From NCBI GenBank assembly GCA_033439255.1, contig CM065882.1, positions 2,294,001-2,358,000 of the forward strand: a DNA stretch of 64,000 bases. Reading direction: 5' to 3'. The notes beneath the pieces were generated by a model. The model did not search any database. It was not told where the DNA came from and saw nothing but the letters and a program-made list of their open reading frames with translations. Each line of letters starts with the position of its first letter. Position 1 is the first letter of the stretch. The translations under genes were made by a program, and so were the position numbers. This document shows, in pieces, positions 1 to 11,017 of this stretch. The stretch comes from Hericium rajendrae (lineage: Eukaryota; Basidiomycota; Agaricomycetes; Russulales; Hericiaceae).

Positions 1-785
1 AACTCACTGGTATACGAGACCAGTCTCGGAAGTCGCAAAACTGGTTTTTAGCTCTTCTTCGGTGAAATTGCATGCTATATACCACAGTCCGTCATTCGCG
101 AACTTGCTTCGGGAGCATTGCGACTTACAGGTAATGAGGAAATGCCCGCCTTCCTTCAGCAGTTGGGAAATTCGTGCAGGATACCCAACCGCAGGTGACC
201 GACCATGCTCATCCTTCTCGCCCAGTGCAATGGCATCATACGTTCCCTTGTCCAACACAAGATCCCATCCGCCAACGCTGCTCGCCTGTCCTTCCAGCGA
301 CAAGGGAATTTCACTCAGGAAATCGCACACGCAAAGAGAAATGGCATCCCTGCCCCGAGCTTCGGCGATCATCTTCGACAGCTTGACAGCGTCCGCGCTG
401 TAATCGATTCCCGCGAGACGCTTGGCGTCATATCCCGCATCGAGCAGAGCAAAGAGCAGAGTCCCATTGCCGCTACCGACCTCGACGATGAAGGGTTGTG
501 TGGACGGTGGGACGTTCTCCACAGCCCAATCGACCATCTTCTTAACGCTGTCTTCGCCGAACCTGCAGATCTCCAGCACGCCGTCAGTGCAGCTATAAGG
601 CGAAATGTGGTACAGGTACACACCAAATCTCGCCCTCGTCTCCCGTCTCCTCAAAGTTCGCAACTTCTCTCTCGTAAACATTTTCCCAGCTGATGTCGAT
701 GAGCGGCAGATGAGTATATCGGTCAAGCGGAGACTCACTGATCTTTCGTACCGAGCTCTGAAGGTGGTAGCTCAGTGGATGCCAT
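1..785 (-). CDS. EFM4: EFM4/METTL10-type protein-lysine N-methyltransferase, 3' end off the window
   Basis: SAM-dependent methyltransferase of the EFM4 (See1/METTL10) family, which methylates a lysine of translation elongation factor eEF1A in the cytosol. Three exons are visible: 739-785 (ATG at 785), 624-689 and 8-562, with introns 690-738 and 563-623 having good GT/AG ends. The start was chosen because it splices into the LGTKDHWENVYEREV signature and then GEIWFGED, as in the family. The SAM-binding glycine loop reads EVGSGNGTLLFALLDAGY and the substrate-side motif reads DLVLDKGTYDAIAL. A donor GTGAGT at 2-7 follows GLVYQ, so the last exon lies left of the window and the apparent stop at 4-6 is inside an intron. 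Identity is confident; only the C-terminus is missing. Confidence 0.88.
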
Positions 786-1366
786 AGCAAAAGATAAGTT
801 GCGGGCGATCGTCCAGAGTCGAATCGCAACAGCCACTTGCTCAGCAATGAAACCGGAGAGACGGAATGTATCGCCGTTGCTCAAGTTCTGTAGAGCGAGT
901 CGCAGGAGGAAAACCGGAGATTAGTCAGCAGCCCGGACCGACGAGCCGCTTCGTATCCAAACAAAATATCTGCCCACCAGGAAACAGAGGAGACCAGACT
1001 CACTGCGCGGGCATCGGGGTGATGCTATGAGGGAGACATAGAGACATACGCACCAAATGATGAGAGGAGGACCGGGGAGCTTGCGGGTGCAATATGCTTT
1101 CACGTGTTCCAAGCAACTGCTGGGCGCAAGAGTCACTGGTTTCTCTAAATATCTGCAGCCTCCCTGCCAATGGTAGCCAGTAGGAGACAAGTATGTGGGT
1201 GTGAAGTGTGAATGGGGTCATTAAGGCCGGTTTGTGATGGTATGGCCGGGATACAATATATGGGTACGACGTTAAGACATCTAAAGAGCACTGCAGGGAC
1301 AGCAGTTAGCCTCAGCAGTCACCATCACCATGAACACTACGACTTACACAAGTAAACATAAGCATG
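786..1366. other. Intergenic, 5' flank of EFM4 and 3' flank of PAM18
   Basis: Both neighbours are on the reverse strand. Only short overlapping open frames without recognisable motifs are present. I see no RNA gene or repeat here. Confidence 0.5.
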
Positions 1367-1732
1367 CTATCGCGACTTCAACTCCTTGTCCAGAAGATCC
1401 TTAGCCTCATTAATTTTACTGGCCAAGTAGGGAGCTCCTCCTCGATCGGGATGGTTCGCAAGCATGATCTGGCGATGCGCATCCTTCAACCTGTTACGCA
1501 GCGTAGGCCCTTCCCTACAATACCGTCAGACATCAGCTACATCCCAGAGGTGATAAACTTACTTGAGACCGAGAATGAGAAGCGCCTCTTTGCGGTCCAT
1601 CTTCGCTTTGAACCCTCCCTTGGCCCACTGCTCAGCCGCGCCCTTTCCGCCTATGATGCCTCTGCGGAGCAGTGTGCGTCCTGCAAGAGCTGCAGCGATG
1701 GCACCAACGCCGACGATGACTGGAGTAGCCAT
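1367..1732 (-). CDS. PAM18: PAM18/TIM14, J-protein of the mitochondrial import motor
   Basis: Inner-membrane J-protein that stimulates mtHsp70 (Ssc1) in the presequence translocase motor attached to TIM23. Two exons, 1563-1732 and 1367-1514, flank a 48-nt intron (1515-1562). The protein starts [19 protein letters not shown], an N-terminal membrane segment, followed by the family's [20 protein letters not shown] and a short J domain with [21 protein letters not shown]. The HPD tripeptide needed to activate Hsp70 is intact. Length of about 105 residues matches fungal TIM14. The frame stays open upstream of this ATG, but those residues do not resemble the family and are taken as 5' leader. TIM50, another part of the same import pathway, lies 20 kb away. 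Confidence 0.92.
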
Positions 1733-2245
1733 GAGAGTATGAGGCAGACACTTGGAAGATGCAGAGAGGAATGACAGTCGATTGAGCCTGTTGCGCTGAC
1801 AAGTCAGCGGTGCCGAGAGATTGGCGGAGTTTACGTACGTTCTGTAGACAACGCCGCCCTGCGATGCCGCGTTGCAACTCAACAGCCGCCACTGAACGAA
1901 TGCTGGTTCAATATCACTGACTTCTCTCATCTTTCGTTCCCTGTCGACGGCGAAACGCGTCTTTTACACGCCACTTCGAGAAACGGTAAGATTCTGCTCA
2001 ACGCCCCCCCGAAGCACACTAGAACGGGATATGGAAGCAACGAAGGTCATTTTCGAGGATCAACCTAGGATGCCTGCCTCCTGTAGGCTCTGTGCAGACG
2101 CTGTCATTGACCACGTTCAATCATGGGCGGCTAATGTCTCTTAGGACCAGTCGTGTTTGTGCTATAAACGGCCGCGTGGCGTGGTCCATCGCAGGTTCGT
2201 CCGTTCCCCCCACTATCTTTTACCTCAGCGCTGCTCTGAACCGCC
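1733..2245. other. Divergent promoter region between PAM18 and helicase A
   Basis: About 510 nt separate two divergently transcribed genes, so both promoters should lie here. The helicase side contains a block shared with the paralogue's promoter (separate entry). No gene is recognised. Confidence 0.5.
2127..2160 (+). promoter_or_regulatory. Upstream block shared with helicase B
   Basis: The 10-mer GCGGCTAATG (2127-2136) and the 8-mer GTGTTTGT (2153-2160) both recur upstream of the paralogue with the same 26-base offset. They lie about 119 and 93 nt before the ATG. They are either retained promoter elements or a remnant of the duplication. Confidence 0.4.
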
Positions 2246-4943
2246 ATGGGACATCCGTCGCACATTCAGCTTGACATATTCCGGGATTCAACACACTCCA
2301 TTCCTCTTATCGCCCTTCATGAATCCAATCTCACGACAAAACTCGTCAGAGACTTCTTGGATACGGTCAGTTCCGATACCAATGCCATCGGCGTAGCTCC
2401 AGCATTTGGATCGCATGGGGTTATGAAATCCGTTGCGTTTGCGTCCGAGACAAGCGTGTTGTGGATCACATTTGGAACCGATAAACAGCCTAAAGTGTCG
2501 AAAGGCAGGGACCTGCTCTCTCGAGAGGTTTTTACCAACAAGTCATACATCAAGGTAGTATTTCGCTCCGATAGACTAGGCGCTTCCCTGCACCTTGACC
2601 TTGGACTATGGACTGTGAAGACGTTGGATCTATTGGCGCTCCCAGGGCCAAAATCTCCAGATCCTGTTGCTCTTCTCGTTGATCGACATGGGGCGAAGAG
2701 TCTCCGTTTACCAGCAGTGCGCCAGTTGTTTGGAGATGAACGACATAGTGAACAACACATCAATAGCATAGCTTCTAGGGCATGGGTGTCATATAACACA
2801 TTTGTCAAGTTTGGTTTGCACGTGGCAGAAAATGCCTCCATGCTGGACACGAAGCATCTTACGTTGCCCGTTTGTGTGTTTGCCACGTCTGATCCGCTAG
2901 TTTGACTGATATTTTATGGACTGCAGGCTCTTGAATCCCTCTCTAAGCTTGTTCGCGATGCAGATAACTTGGAAGCACTGAAGCCCATGGTGACCAAAAA
3001 CGATGTCAAGGCCGAGTTCAGCATCAAGAAAGGGAAACTGCATGTGCAGAGTGCCCGATATAAAACACGTATCCAGGCTTTTGCTCAGGTATGAACTTTT
3101 CTGAACTCCCAACCGAGTATATTCATAAGGCTCCACAGACAGTACGAGTGGAAGGCCAGAACAAGGATAAGGCACGCGTTGTTTGTGACGGCCGTACGGT
3201 GAAAGTCAAGGGTCGCGCCGCCACGATCAACCTGAACAAGCAGTTTTCTGGGTCCGAAGTCTCCGTATGGACTATTGGCAAAGACCCATTGACCAAGGCC
3301 GAGTCAGCGCGTCGAGAGATCGTCTGGGAAGCGTTCCATCAGAAGAATCGTGTCCTGTCCAGCCCGCTTGTCTCCATTATCTGGCTATCGAAGGCGTTGC
3401 CTCAAGGATTGCCGCCTCTTCCGCCACCGCCTTCTATCGAGTTCGACAAGCCACTTAACCCATCGCAGGAAGCTGCCATCAAGCGGATTCTGTCTGATGC
3501 AGAGGAAGACCGTATTACAGTCACCCACGGTCCCCCTGGCACGGGCAAGACCACCGTCATCGCAGCAGCGACTAATAGTATCTCAGCGGCGACCCCGCAG
3601 CGGAGCATATGGCTCATCGCCCAGTCTAACGTCGCGGTCAAAAACATCGCCGAGAAACTTGCCAGTATCAAGTTCTACAAGTTCCGCCTCCTGGTTTCAG
3701 AAGGTTTCCATTTCGATTGGTATGCATCTGCCTTGCTTCGTATTGATTTGGGCTCAAGACGTTCCATGTCGTCAACAGGCACGAGCATCTCTACTCAAAG
3801 ATCGAGAGGAACGTCATTCGCTCGGACGAGTTCCCCAAGGATCACGTCGCAGCCAGTCGCAAGCTGCTCGATGCCAGAGTCATCCTCTGCACATTAAGTA
3901 TGATGTCGGCCGATGCGATCATAGAATTTGCCAAGATCGTTCCGGTCCAAATGGTCATCGTCGACGAGGCTAGTCAAATCGAGCTGGGCGCATACATACC
4001 GCTTTTACATTCATTCTCCCGCACGCTTGCAAAGCTAGTATTCATCGGGGATAATAAGCAGCGTGAGTAGTGCGTTGGTTTACTGCTATTACCAGTTGCT
4101 CATGTGTCTTTATTAGTGCCGCCATATGGCCACGAGGACATTCCTTCTCTCAAAAGTATCTTTGAGATTCCCCATTTCCGTGACAATGCTATTTTCCTTG
4201 ATACACAATGTATGTGTTATTCCTGCACATAGTATCACGCCTTGGGTGGTGCTCTTGCTGACCAGTCCCACAGACCGAATGCCATGTCACATTGGTAATT
4301 TTATTTCTCGTCATATCTATGACGGTAAGCTCCAGACCGTGCACAAGGACACCTCCTGGAATGTGTGTCGCTTTGTCGACGTGACCAAGGGAGTGGAGCA
4401 GAAGAATGGTCATAGCTGGACCGTCAGTTTCTTTCAAAAAAACGCTGTCGCAAAATTACTCACCATCTCGGCTATAGAACCAAGAGGAGTTTGCGATGAT
4501 ATTGCACGTTGCGCGTCGTCTGATTAAGCAAGGCAAATCTTTCCGTATCATCACAGGCTACGACGCCCAGAGGAATCTCATGGAGAGCAGGCTGAAGGCG
4601 GCCGATCTGCCGTGGGAAGACAAGGTGTTCAACGTAGATGCGTTTCAAGGTGTGCTTTGGCATTCCATTCGTCAGAGAATCATGCACCTGAAGCTCTGCG
4701 TTTTCAGGCAACGAAGAGGATTACATCCTCATCTCGGTCGTGCGCTCCAGCAAACCAGGCTTCCTCAGCAATGACCGCCGCGCAAACGTCATGCTGTCTC
4801 GGTGCAAGCGCGGGATGTTCATCTTCAGTAGCCGTGCTTTCTTGGGAGGGCCAGGGTCTCATACTCTGGTAGGTCGCTTGGCTGCAGAATGCGGGGAAAG
4901 AGCTTGGATTAGTAGTAGACAAATCTTGAATGGTTCTTGGTAA
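2246..4943 (+). CDS. UPF1-like SF1 helicase with N-terminal RNase D-like domain (paralogue A)
   Basis: Eight exons: 2246-2869, 2927-3088, 3139-3719, 3779-4062, 4117-4209, 4274-4422, 4478-4649, 4708-4943, giving about 766 residues. The C-terminal half is a full SF1B (UPF1/SMUBP2/SEN1-like) helicase: Walker A GPPGTGKTT near residue 393, motif II DEASQIELG near 517, GDNKQLPP, DTQYRMP, FNVDAFQGNEEDYI and RRANVMLSRCKRGMFI. These predict ATP-driven unwinding or remodelling of RNA or DNA. Residues about 20-210 resemble a DEDD 3'-5' exonuclease fold (AIGVAPAFG strand, YIKVVFRSDRLGASLHLDLG, then SRAWVSYNTFVK), but most acidic catalytic positions look replaced. A linker around TVRVEGQ (263-370) is unassigned. 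I know no named gene with this layout; RNA surveillance or silencing is only a guess. Confidence 0.85.
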
Positions 4944-5555
4944 ACCGTTCGTGCATGCGCATTACTGTAGTCAACTTGACGCCACTGATGAAATATAGAG
5001 TTCTTGAATATCTGAACATTTACTTTCTACTACTTATATGATGAACGCGTACGAGCAATTCTCCAATATACGAAGTTATGTCGCAGAGGGTCTAGGCTCC
5101 GAGTCGTGTGCACGACCAAGTCGTAGTACCGACAGGTTGGCGATTCTTTCGTGCGCATGGCAGAGCGCGTCTGCCAGCTTGCGTTCGAACACTCAGAACG
5201 GTGGTCAGTACTGCTCGTCCCAAAGATTCCCGACCTCTTTCATTTTTCAAATCTCATCGACGGCATGATGCTCTTGTTGTACGCTGCTTCGTCAAGCGGA
5301 GATGTTGTGAACAATGTCTTTCGACAACTGGCTAAGGCAGCATATAGAAATATCTCGAAAGACCACTTTCGCAAATCGGCCTGGGATACTTGTCACTTGT
5401 GACTTCTGCAAACGTCGTTTATGTTGAAGCTGGAACAAGGGTTATGAGCGGCTAATGCCACCCGGGAACATTGGTGTTTGTCCATAAGCCACCGCTAGAG
5501 GTTGCTTTTTAGCTCAGGTCCGTCTGTTCTGCCATCATCCTTCTTCCCGCCCGCC
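4944..5555. other. Intergenic between the helicase paralogues
   Basis: About 610 nt. The 3' part carries the promoter block shared with paralogue A. A forward 83-codon frame (5151-5402) has no recognisable domain and no partner upstream of A, so it is left unannotated. Scattered similarity to the flank downstream of B suggests the duplicated unit included some 3' sequence. Confidence 0.4.
5448..5481 (+). promoter_or_regulatory. Upstream block shared with helicase A
   Basis: GCGGCTAATG at 5448-5457 and GTGTTTGT at 5474-5481, with the same 26-base offset as at 2127-2160. They lie about 108 and 82 nt before the chosen ATG of paralogue B. Confidence 0.4.
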
Positions 5556-8279
5556 ATGCGTCATCCGTCGCATGTTCAGCTGGACGTATTCGAACATCCA
5601 CCCCAACCACAGCCTATTGCCCTCACATGTCTTCATGAATCCAGTCTGACAGCGGATGTCCTCAGCAGTTTTTTGGAGACACTCGGCTCCAACAACGCCA
5701 TAGGCGTGGGTTCAGCATATGGACCCCAAGGAATCCTGAGATCTGTCGCGCTTGCTACCGAAACACGCCTTTTATGGATCACATTTGGAAGCAACAAATA
5801 TCCCAGAGCCACGCATATATCAGAAGGCATGGATCTGCTTGCCCGAGAGGTTTTCGCCAACCCTTCATACGTAAAAGCTGTATTTCGCGCTGACAGATTT
5901 GGCACGGCTTTGCATCTGGACCTCGGGATGCGGGCCGTGAAGACATTTGATCTCTTGACGCTCACAGTCCCAACCTTTTCAGACCCCATTGCTTTTTTCC
6001 ATCGTCAAGAGGGCACCATAGGTCTCCGGTTGTCGACGCTGCGCCACGTGTTTGCAGACCAGAGACATGGCGAACAGCACATCAACCGTATAGCCTCTAG
6101 AGCCTGGGTGGCATACCACGTCTATGTGAACCTTGGTGCGCATGTGGTAGGCCAATCTTCTATGCTCGACACGACACACTTTACGTTGGCGGTATGTCTT
6201 TTCACTTTTGGCTTTGGTTAACCAGCTAATGTAGCTGATGTTTCGTGCAATGTAGGCTCTTGACTGCCTCTCCAATCTCGTCCGCGACGCGGACAGCTTG
6301 GATGCACTGAAGCCCATGATTACCAAGAACGATGTCGCGACCGATTTCAGTCTCAAGGACGGGCAGCTGCAAGTGCAAAGTAGTCGGTACAAAACACGCG
6401 TCCAGGCTTTTTCTGTCCAGGTATCAGTTTGCCTTCACTGTCGTACGAATATTATTGACTTGTCACTAATGACTACACAGACGGTGCGGGTAGAAGGAAA
6501 AGACAATGACAAGAACACACGCATCGTTTGCGACGGCCGTACAGTGGATGTCCAAGGCCGGGCCGCCACAATCAACCTCAAGACGCCGTTGTCTGGGACC
6601 GAAGTCTCAGTATGGACAGTTGGCAAAGATCCGTTGACTCGGGCTCAGGCAAAGCGTCAACGCATCGTCTGGGGTGCCTTCCACATGAACAATGGCTTTT
6701 TGTCCAATTTCTTTGTCGCTGCTATCTGGCTATCGAAGGCGCTGCCTAAGGGCTTGAAACCGTCAGCACTTCCGCCGCCTCCACCCATCAGGTTCAGCAA
6801 GCAGATCAACCCGTCTCAGGAGACTGCCATAAAATTGATTCTGTCTGATGCAGACGAAGACGCGATGGCAGTTATCCATGGTCCTCCAGGTACCGGCAAG
6901 ACAACCGTCATTGCAGCAGCAACGAACAGTATCTCAGCGGCATACCCAGAGCGCAGCGTATGGCTCATCGCGCAGTCTAACGTCGCTGTCAAAAATATAG
7001 CCGAAAAGCTTGCTAGCATCGGTTTCTACAAATTTCGCCTGCTCGTGTCAGAGGGTTTCCATTTTGACTGGTATGTCTTTCCTCGCTCTCGCACTTACCT
7101 TGTCTCAGATATTTCATCTACAGGCATGAGCATCTGTACTCGAAGATCGAGAGAAACGTCATCCGCTCGGACGACTTCCCGAAGGACTATACTACTGCGG
7201 AACGTCAGCTGCTTGACGCCAGAGTCATCCTCTGCACGATCAGCATGATGTCGGCCGCCGCGATCATAGAGTACGCGAAGATCGCCCCCGTTCAGACAGT
7301 CATCGTCGACGAGGCCAGCCAAATCGAGCTCGGCGCATATATCCCACTTTTGCATTCGTACTGTCGGACGCTTGCAAAGCTTGTCTTCATCGGTGATGAT
7401 AAGCAATGTGAGGACTTTATATTACTTCTCGTGGTCATAGTTCTCACAAGTCATTTCAGTGCCTCCGCACGGGCAGGAAGACGTCCCAGCCCTCAGATGC
7501 ATATTCGAGGTCCCTCATCTACGCGAAAATGCTGTTTTCCTCGATACGCAGTGTATGTCTCATCTCGATTCCCTATACGAGTCAGGTTCAACATTCGCTA
7601 ACGCGTCCGACAGACCGCATGCCGACCCATATTGGCAATTTTATATCTCGCCGCATGTACGACGGCAAGCTCAAAACCGAGCACAAAGATAGATCTCGGA
7701 CCGTGTGCCGCTTCTTCGACGTGGCGAAGGGGGTGGAAATGCAGCAAGGTAATAGCTGGATCGTACGTTCTGTGTTCTCGAAGTCTTGCCAGTCCCGCTT
7801 ACGGCCCTGTTACAGAACCAAGAGGAAGTCAAGATGATCCTGCACGTTGCGCGTCGGCACATCAAACTCGGCGAATCGTTCCGCATCATCACGGGCTACG
7901 ATGCCCAGCGGAAACTCATCGAGGCTGCGCTGAAGGCGGCCAATCTCCCGTGGGAAGACAAGGTGTTCAACGTCGATGCGTTTCAAGGTACGCGTTTGCC
8001 CTTTTGTCCTCTGAATATCCCAGAACTGACCCCAGGATCCCAGGCAACGAGGAAGACTACATCCTTGTTTCAGTTGTGCGCTCCAGCAAGCCGGGCTTCC
8101 TCAGCAACGAGCGTCGCGCAAACGTCATGCTGTCTCGGTGCAAGCGCGGAATGTACATCTTCAGCAGTCGTGCATTCTTGGAGGGGCCCGGGGCTACTTC
8201 TTTAGTGGGCCACTTGGCCGCAGAGTGCAGTGATGGCGCTTGGCTTAAGACTAGCCGGATATTGAACGGGTCGTGGTGA
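5556..8279 (+). CDS. UPF1-like SF1 helicase with N-terminal RNase D-like domain (paralogue B)
   Basis: Tandem copy of the upstream gene. Exons: 5556-6191, 6256-6420, 6481-7070, 7124-7407, 7460-7552, 7614-7762, 7816-7987, 8044-8279, about 774 residues. The ATG at 5556 (MRHPSHVQLDVF) was preferred to an in-frame ATG at 5502 because it aligns with MGHPSHIQLDIF of paralogue A. Helicase motifs are complete: GPPGTGKTT, DEASQIELG, GDDKQLPPHG, DTQYRMP, FNVDAFQGNEEDYI, RRANVMLSRCKRG. The front domain shows AIGVGSAYG, YVKAVFRADRFGTALHLDLG and SRAWVAYHVYVN, a degenerate RNase D-like pattern. All seven introns sit at the same codon and phase as in A, and the last five exons have identical lengths, while intron sequences differ. 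Both copies are open, so both are probably functional. Confidence 0.85.
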
Positions 8280-8520
8280 AACAATCGTCTCGTCGATTCA
8301 GCCCGTTGATGAAGTGTGGACTCCATAGATATCTGTAGCTTGATTACCTATTTTACTAGAGTTCTTGTTTTGTTCTTGCCCTATATCACGGACCGTGACC
8401 CCACATGGATGTGCAGAGATGAAGTCATTAGATACTTGACTGCAGCATTACGCCCAGATAGAAAATACTAGATTAGACATACTATATGAATCTACAGCGA
8501 CATAAAGCAGGGATGGCGCG

Positions 8521-11017
8521 TCACAAGCGGGCCATCTCTGGATTGTCCGAGTGGGACAGATCCTGTGTGAAAATGGCCCGCATGTCGCGTAGTGCATCTT
8601 TGATGGCGGCCTGGAAAATGGCGGTCGACGTCAGCGGGCATCCATGCTTCGACTCGACGCCAAACTTGATCATGTCTGGCCCAGTGAGGTCTATCCACGG
8701 TATCAGCGTTTGAACAACATGCAGAGATCCAAAGACGTACAGTTGATCCCATAGCCATCATGATAGGGTGACCCGAAGCTGGAAAACGTGGTCAGCAGGA
8801 CGCTATCTAGGGCAGCGCCATACGTACCCTGTACCTCGGAAGAGAGGCCCTGCGCTCAGGCCGCTCGTGCTCAGCTTCCACATCTGGCTCCGCGTGAAGA
8901 GTTCGTCTTCAAATAGGGCACTGAACTCTCCTTCAGATGGACGCAGCATGCACAGCAGACCCATCAGATGGCGATCGATGCCTTTCCCGACGGCTGCCTC
9001 CCGAGTCAACCGTGTATGCGTCTGCACGGCACGCCTAAGGAACGCCAGACGCTTTTGGAGCTGAATTGAATATTGTGCGTGAGTGTGCGGTCTATGGTAA
9101 GAGGATGTGCAGGGACGCACTGGTGTCGATGGATCGACCATGGCCAGAACCCAAGCGCGGCTATCCGAGGTCAATGTACGGATCGTCTCCGTCCGCCCAT
9201 GTTCGAACAGCCTAGTCAAGGCTGTCTCGTACGTGGCCGTGAAAAAGCCGCGCGTCCGGTACCACGCGAGCTGCAGGGCCATCTGGACGTAGGCATCCGG
9301 TGGGAGACGGGCTGTACGTGCGTGAGCGACGGTGCGGTGGAGCGCGCCGAGGACTGACCTGCGTCTCTGATCCAGTCGCCGCCGTACTCGCTGAACCACA
9401 TAACCGCGTCGTCCGAGTCCGCGATGACCTCCTCCGCGCGTTCCCTCGCGCGGCCGCATTTGCGCTCGATCAGAGCGTCAGTCGCCCAGTCTAAGCGTTC
9501 CCAACCGACTTTGCTGTCTCGATCGAACGACGTGTCTTCCGGGTTCGGATTGGCGAACGCAGATCGGTCTATGTCCGTGACTATGGCATACTCAGCAGCG
9601 ATGCTGGGTATCAACGCATCCAGAGGCGAATGTTCTCCCATTGCACCAGCTCGGGTGTTGGTCTCGACAATGACAGTGAGTGCTTTATCGAACCAACGGT
9701 TGCGCGCATCTAAAGAGGAACGGATGTTCTGAAGGTGGTTATTTATCTCGATAGCTGAATTGACTCGGGGAATAGACGGAGTGGACCTTGATTCCGAAGT
9801 AGCGCCGTAAGTCCAATCATCCAAACTCAGTGCGAAGATGGAGTGTCGAACTGTGTCGAAGGTCCGAACATTGACTGGCGACAGGGAGAGAAGATACTGT
9901 AGGTTCTGTACACGATTTGAGTCAGACGTCCGATAGCCAAAGTCCTATTTACTGACCTCTGCCCAACTGTCTCGGTCGTCTGCAGAAAGGACGCCAACGG
10001 GGATGGCGCGCTCGCCACATTTCTGCCGATAAGTAACGTCCGCAGCCACACGCCGCAGTCGATTTTCAAGCTCTTGGGGCGCAATGAGATTCCAGGCATC
10101 GTCATACACCTCGACGGCATATAGCCAATTATAAATGAGGACAATGATTTGGCGAGCATCCGGCGCCGAGGAGGGAGGTGGGGCGCTAATGGTATCACAT
10201 CCTACTTGGGGTATTCGACATACGCCATACATTTTGGCAATGGCTGTACGGAACCAGACACCTAAAACTCTGAGTTTAACGACAATGTATGAGCAAAGGA
10301 AGAAGACGACTGACCGGCCCGAGTGGTATCAGGGTATAGCTCTTGACTGACGACGTTATATTATGAGCGAAAAATTCGTACACACTTAAGGAGACCAACC
10401 GTGCGAGTCTGTCCTTGAAGTCAAGCAAGCGGTGGACTATCCAGGTAGCTCTTCTAATCTGGTGCGGATTTATATCTTCACACAGACGAGACTTGCAGCG
10501 GAGGACGTCTTTCGGTACAGTGGAATCATTGAAGAACGCCAGCCACCAATTAGAATTAACTGGAAGAGGATCTCGCGATTCCAGATAAACCTTTTTCAAC
10601 CAGATATTGTCGTCAAGCCAGTTATGAGGTGAGGATTTGTCTAATTCTAGATGCAGGAGGTTTAATAAAGGGTGGAATGCAATATAGACACGACACGTAC
10701 CGTGTAGGCGCTGCTGAGCGAGAGCTCCCACACCCTCCTCGAACTCTCGTGCCCATTGTACCCTCCGCTGCAAAGCGGCCTCGTAAGGCATGCCTCCTGA
10801 TGCTTCATCTTCCTGAAGGAATGGTTTTCAAGGATTCCACATACTTGTCCAGAGTCCGACGGAGGTCCGGTACGGGCAAACGCGGCAACTTCATATGTTT
10901 TCTGCCGACGTGTGCCTGTGCACGGCGGAGCAATGATGAAAAGGCGCGAAATTGACTAGGTAGCCCTGGATGGTGACTGGTCAGTGTTGAGAACATAGAG
11001 CGCAGCTCTGCATGCAA
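8521..11017 (-). CDS. Carnitine O-acyltransferase, probably dual mitochondrial/peroxisomal; one-base frameshift
   Basis: Choline/carnitine acyltransferase, moving acyl groups between CoA and carnitine for shuttling out of peroxisomes and mitochondria. Multi-exon, reverse strand. Visible family landmarks: LPRLPVPDLRRTLDKYVESL, WLKKVYLESRDPLPVNSNWW, MYGVCRIPQVGCD, catalytic histidine in GAMGEHSPLDAL, and DGYGINYLTGPDMIKFGVESK split by an intron. The protein ends MARL, and ARL fits the PTS1 peroxisomal signal. The first in-frame ATG is at 11017 (others at 10996 and 10894); residues before KLPRLPV are Arg/Ser-rich and could be a mitochondrial presequence. The frame breaks at an AAAA run (10825-10828): reading AAA would give ESLKPFLQEDEASGG and continue. 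Most like carnitine acetyltransferase (CAT2), but chain-length specificity cannot be read from sequence. Confidence 0.85.

Noticed and set aside
1733-1930. N-terminal extension of PAM18 in the same open frame
   Set aside because: The residues do not resemble any TIM14 leader, and the family starts at the internal MATPVIVG; treated as 5' leader.
5151-5402. Gene between the two helicases
   Set aside because: An 83-codon frame with no motif, no counterpart beside the other copy and no supporting promoter.
10796-10860. Intron over the frame break in the carnitine acyltransferase
   Set aside because: The only GT-AG pair spans 32 nt, and removing it would delete residues that match the family.
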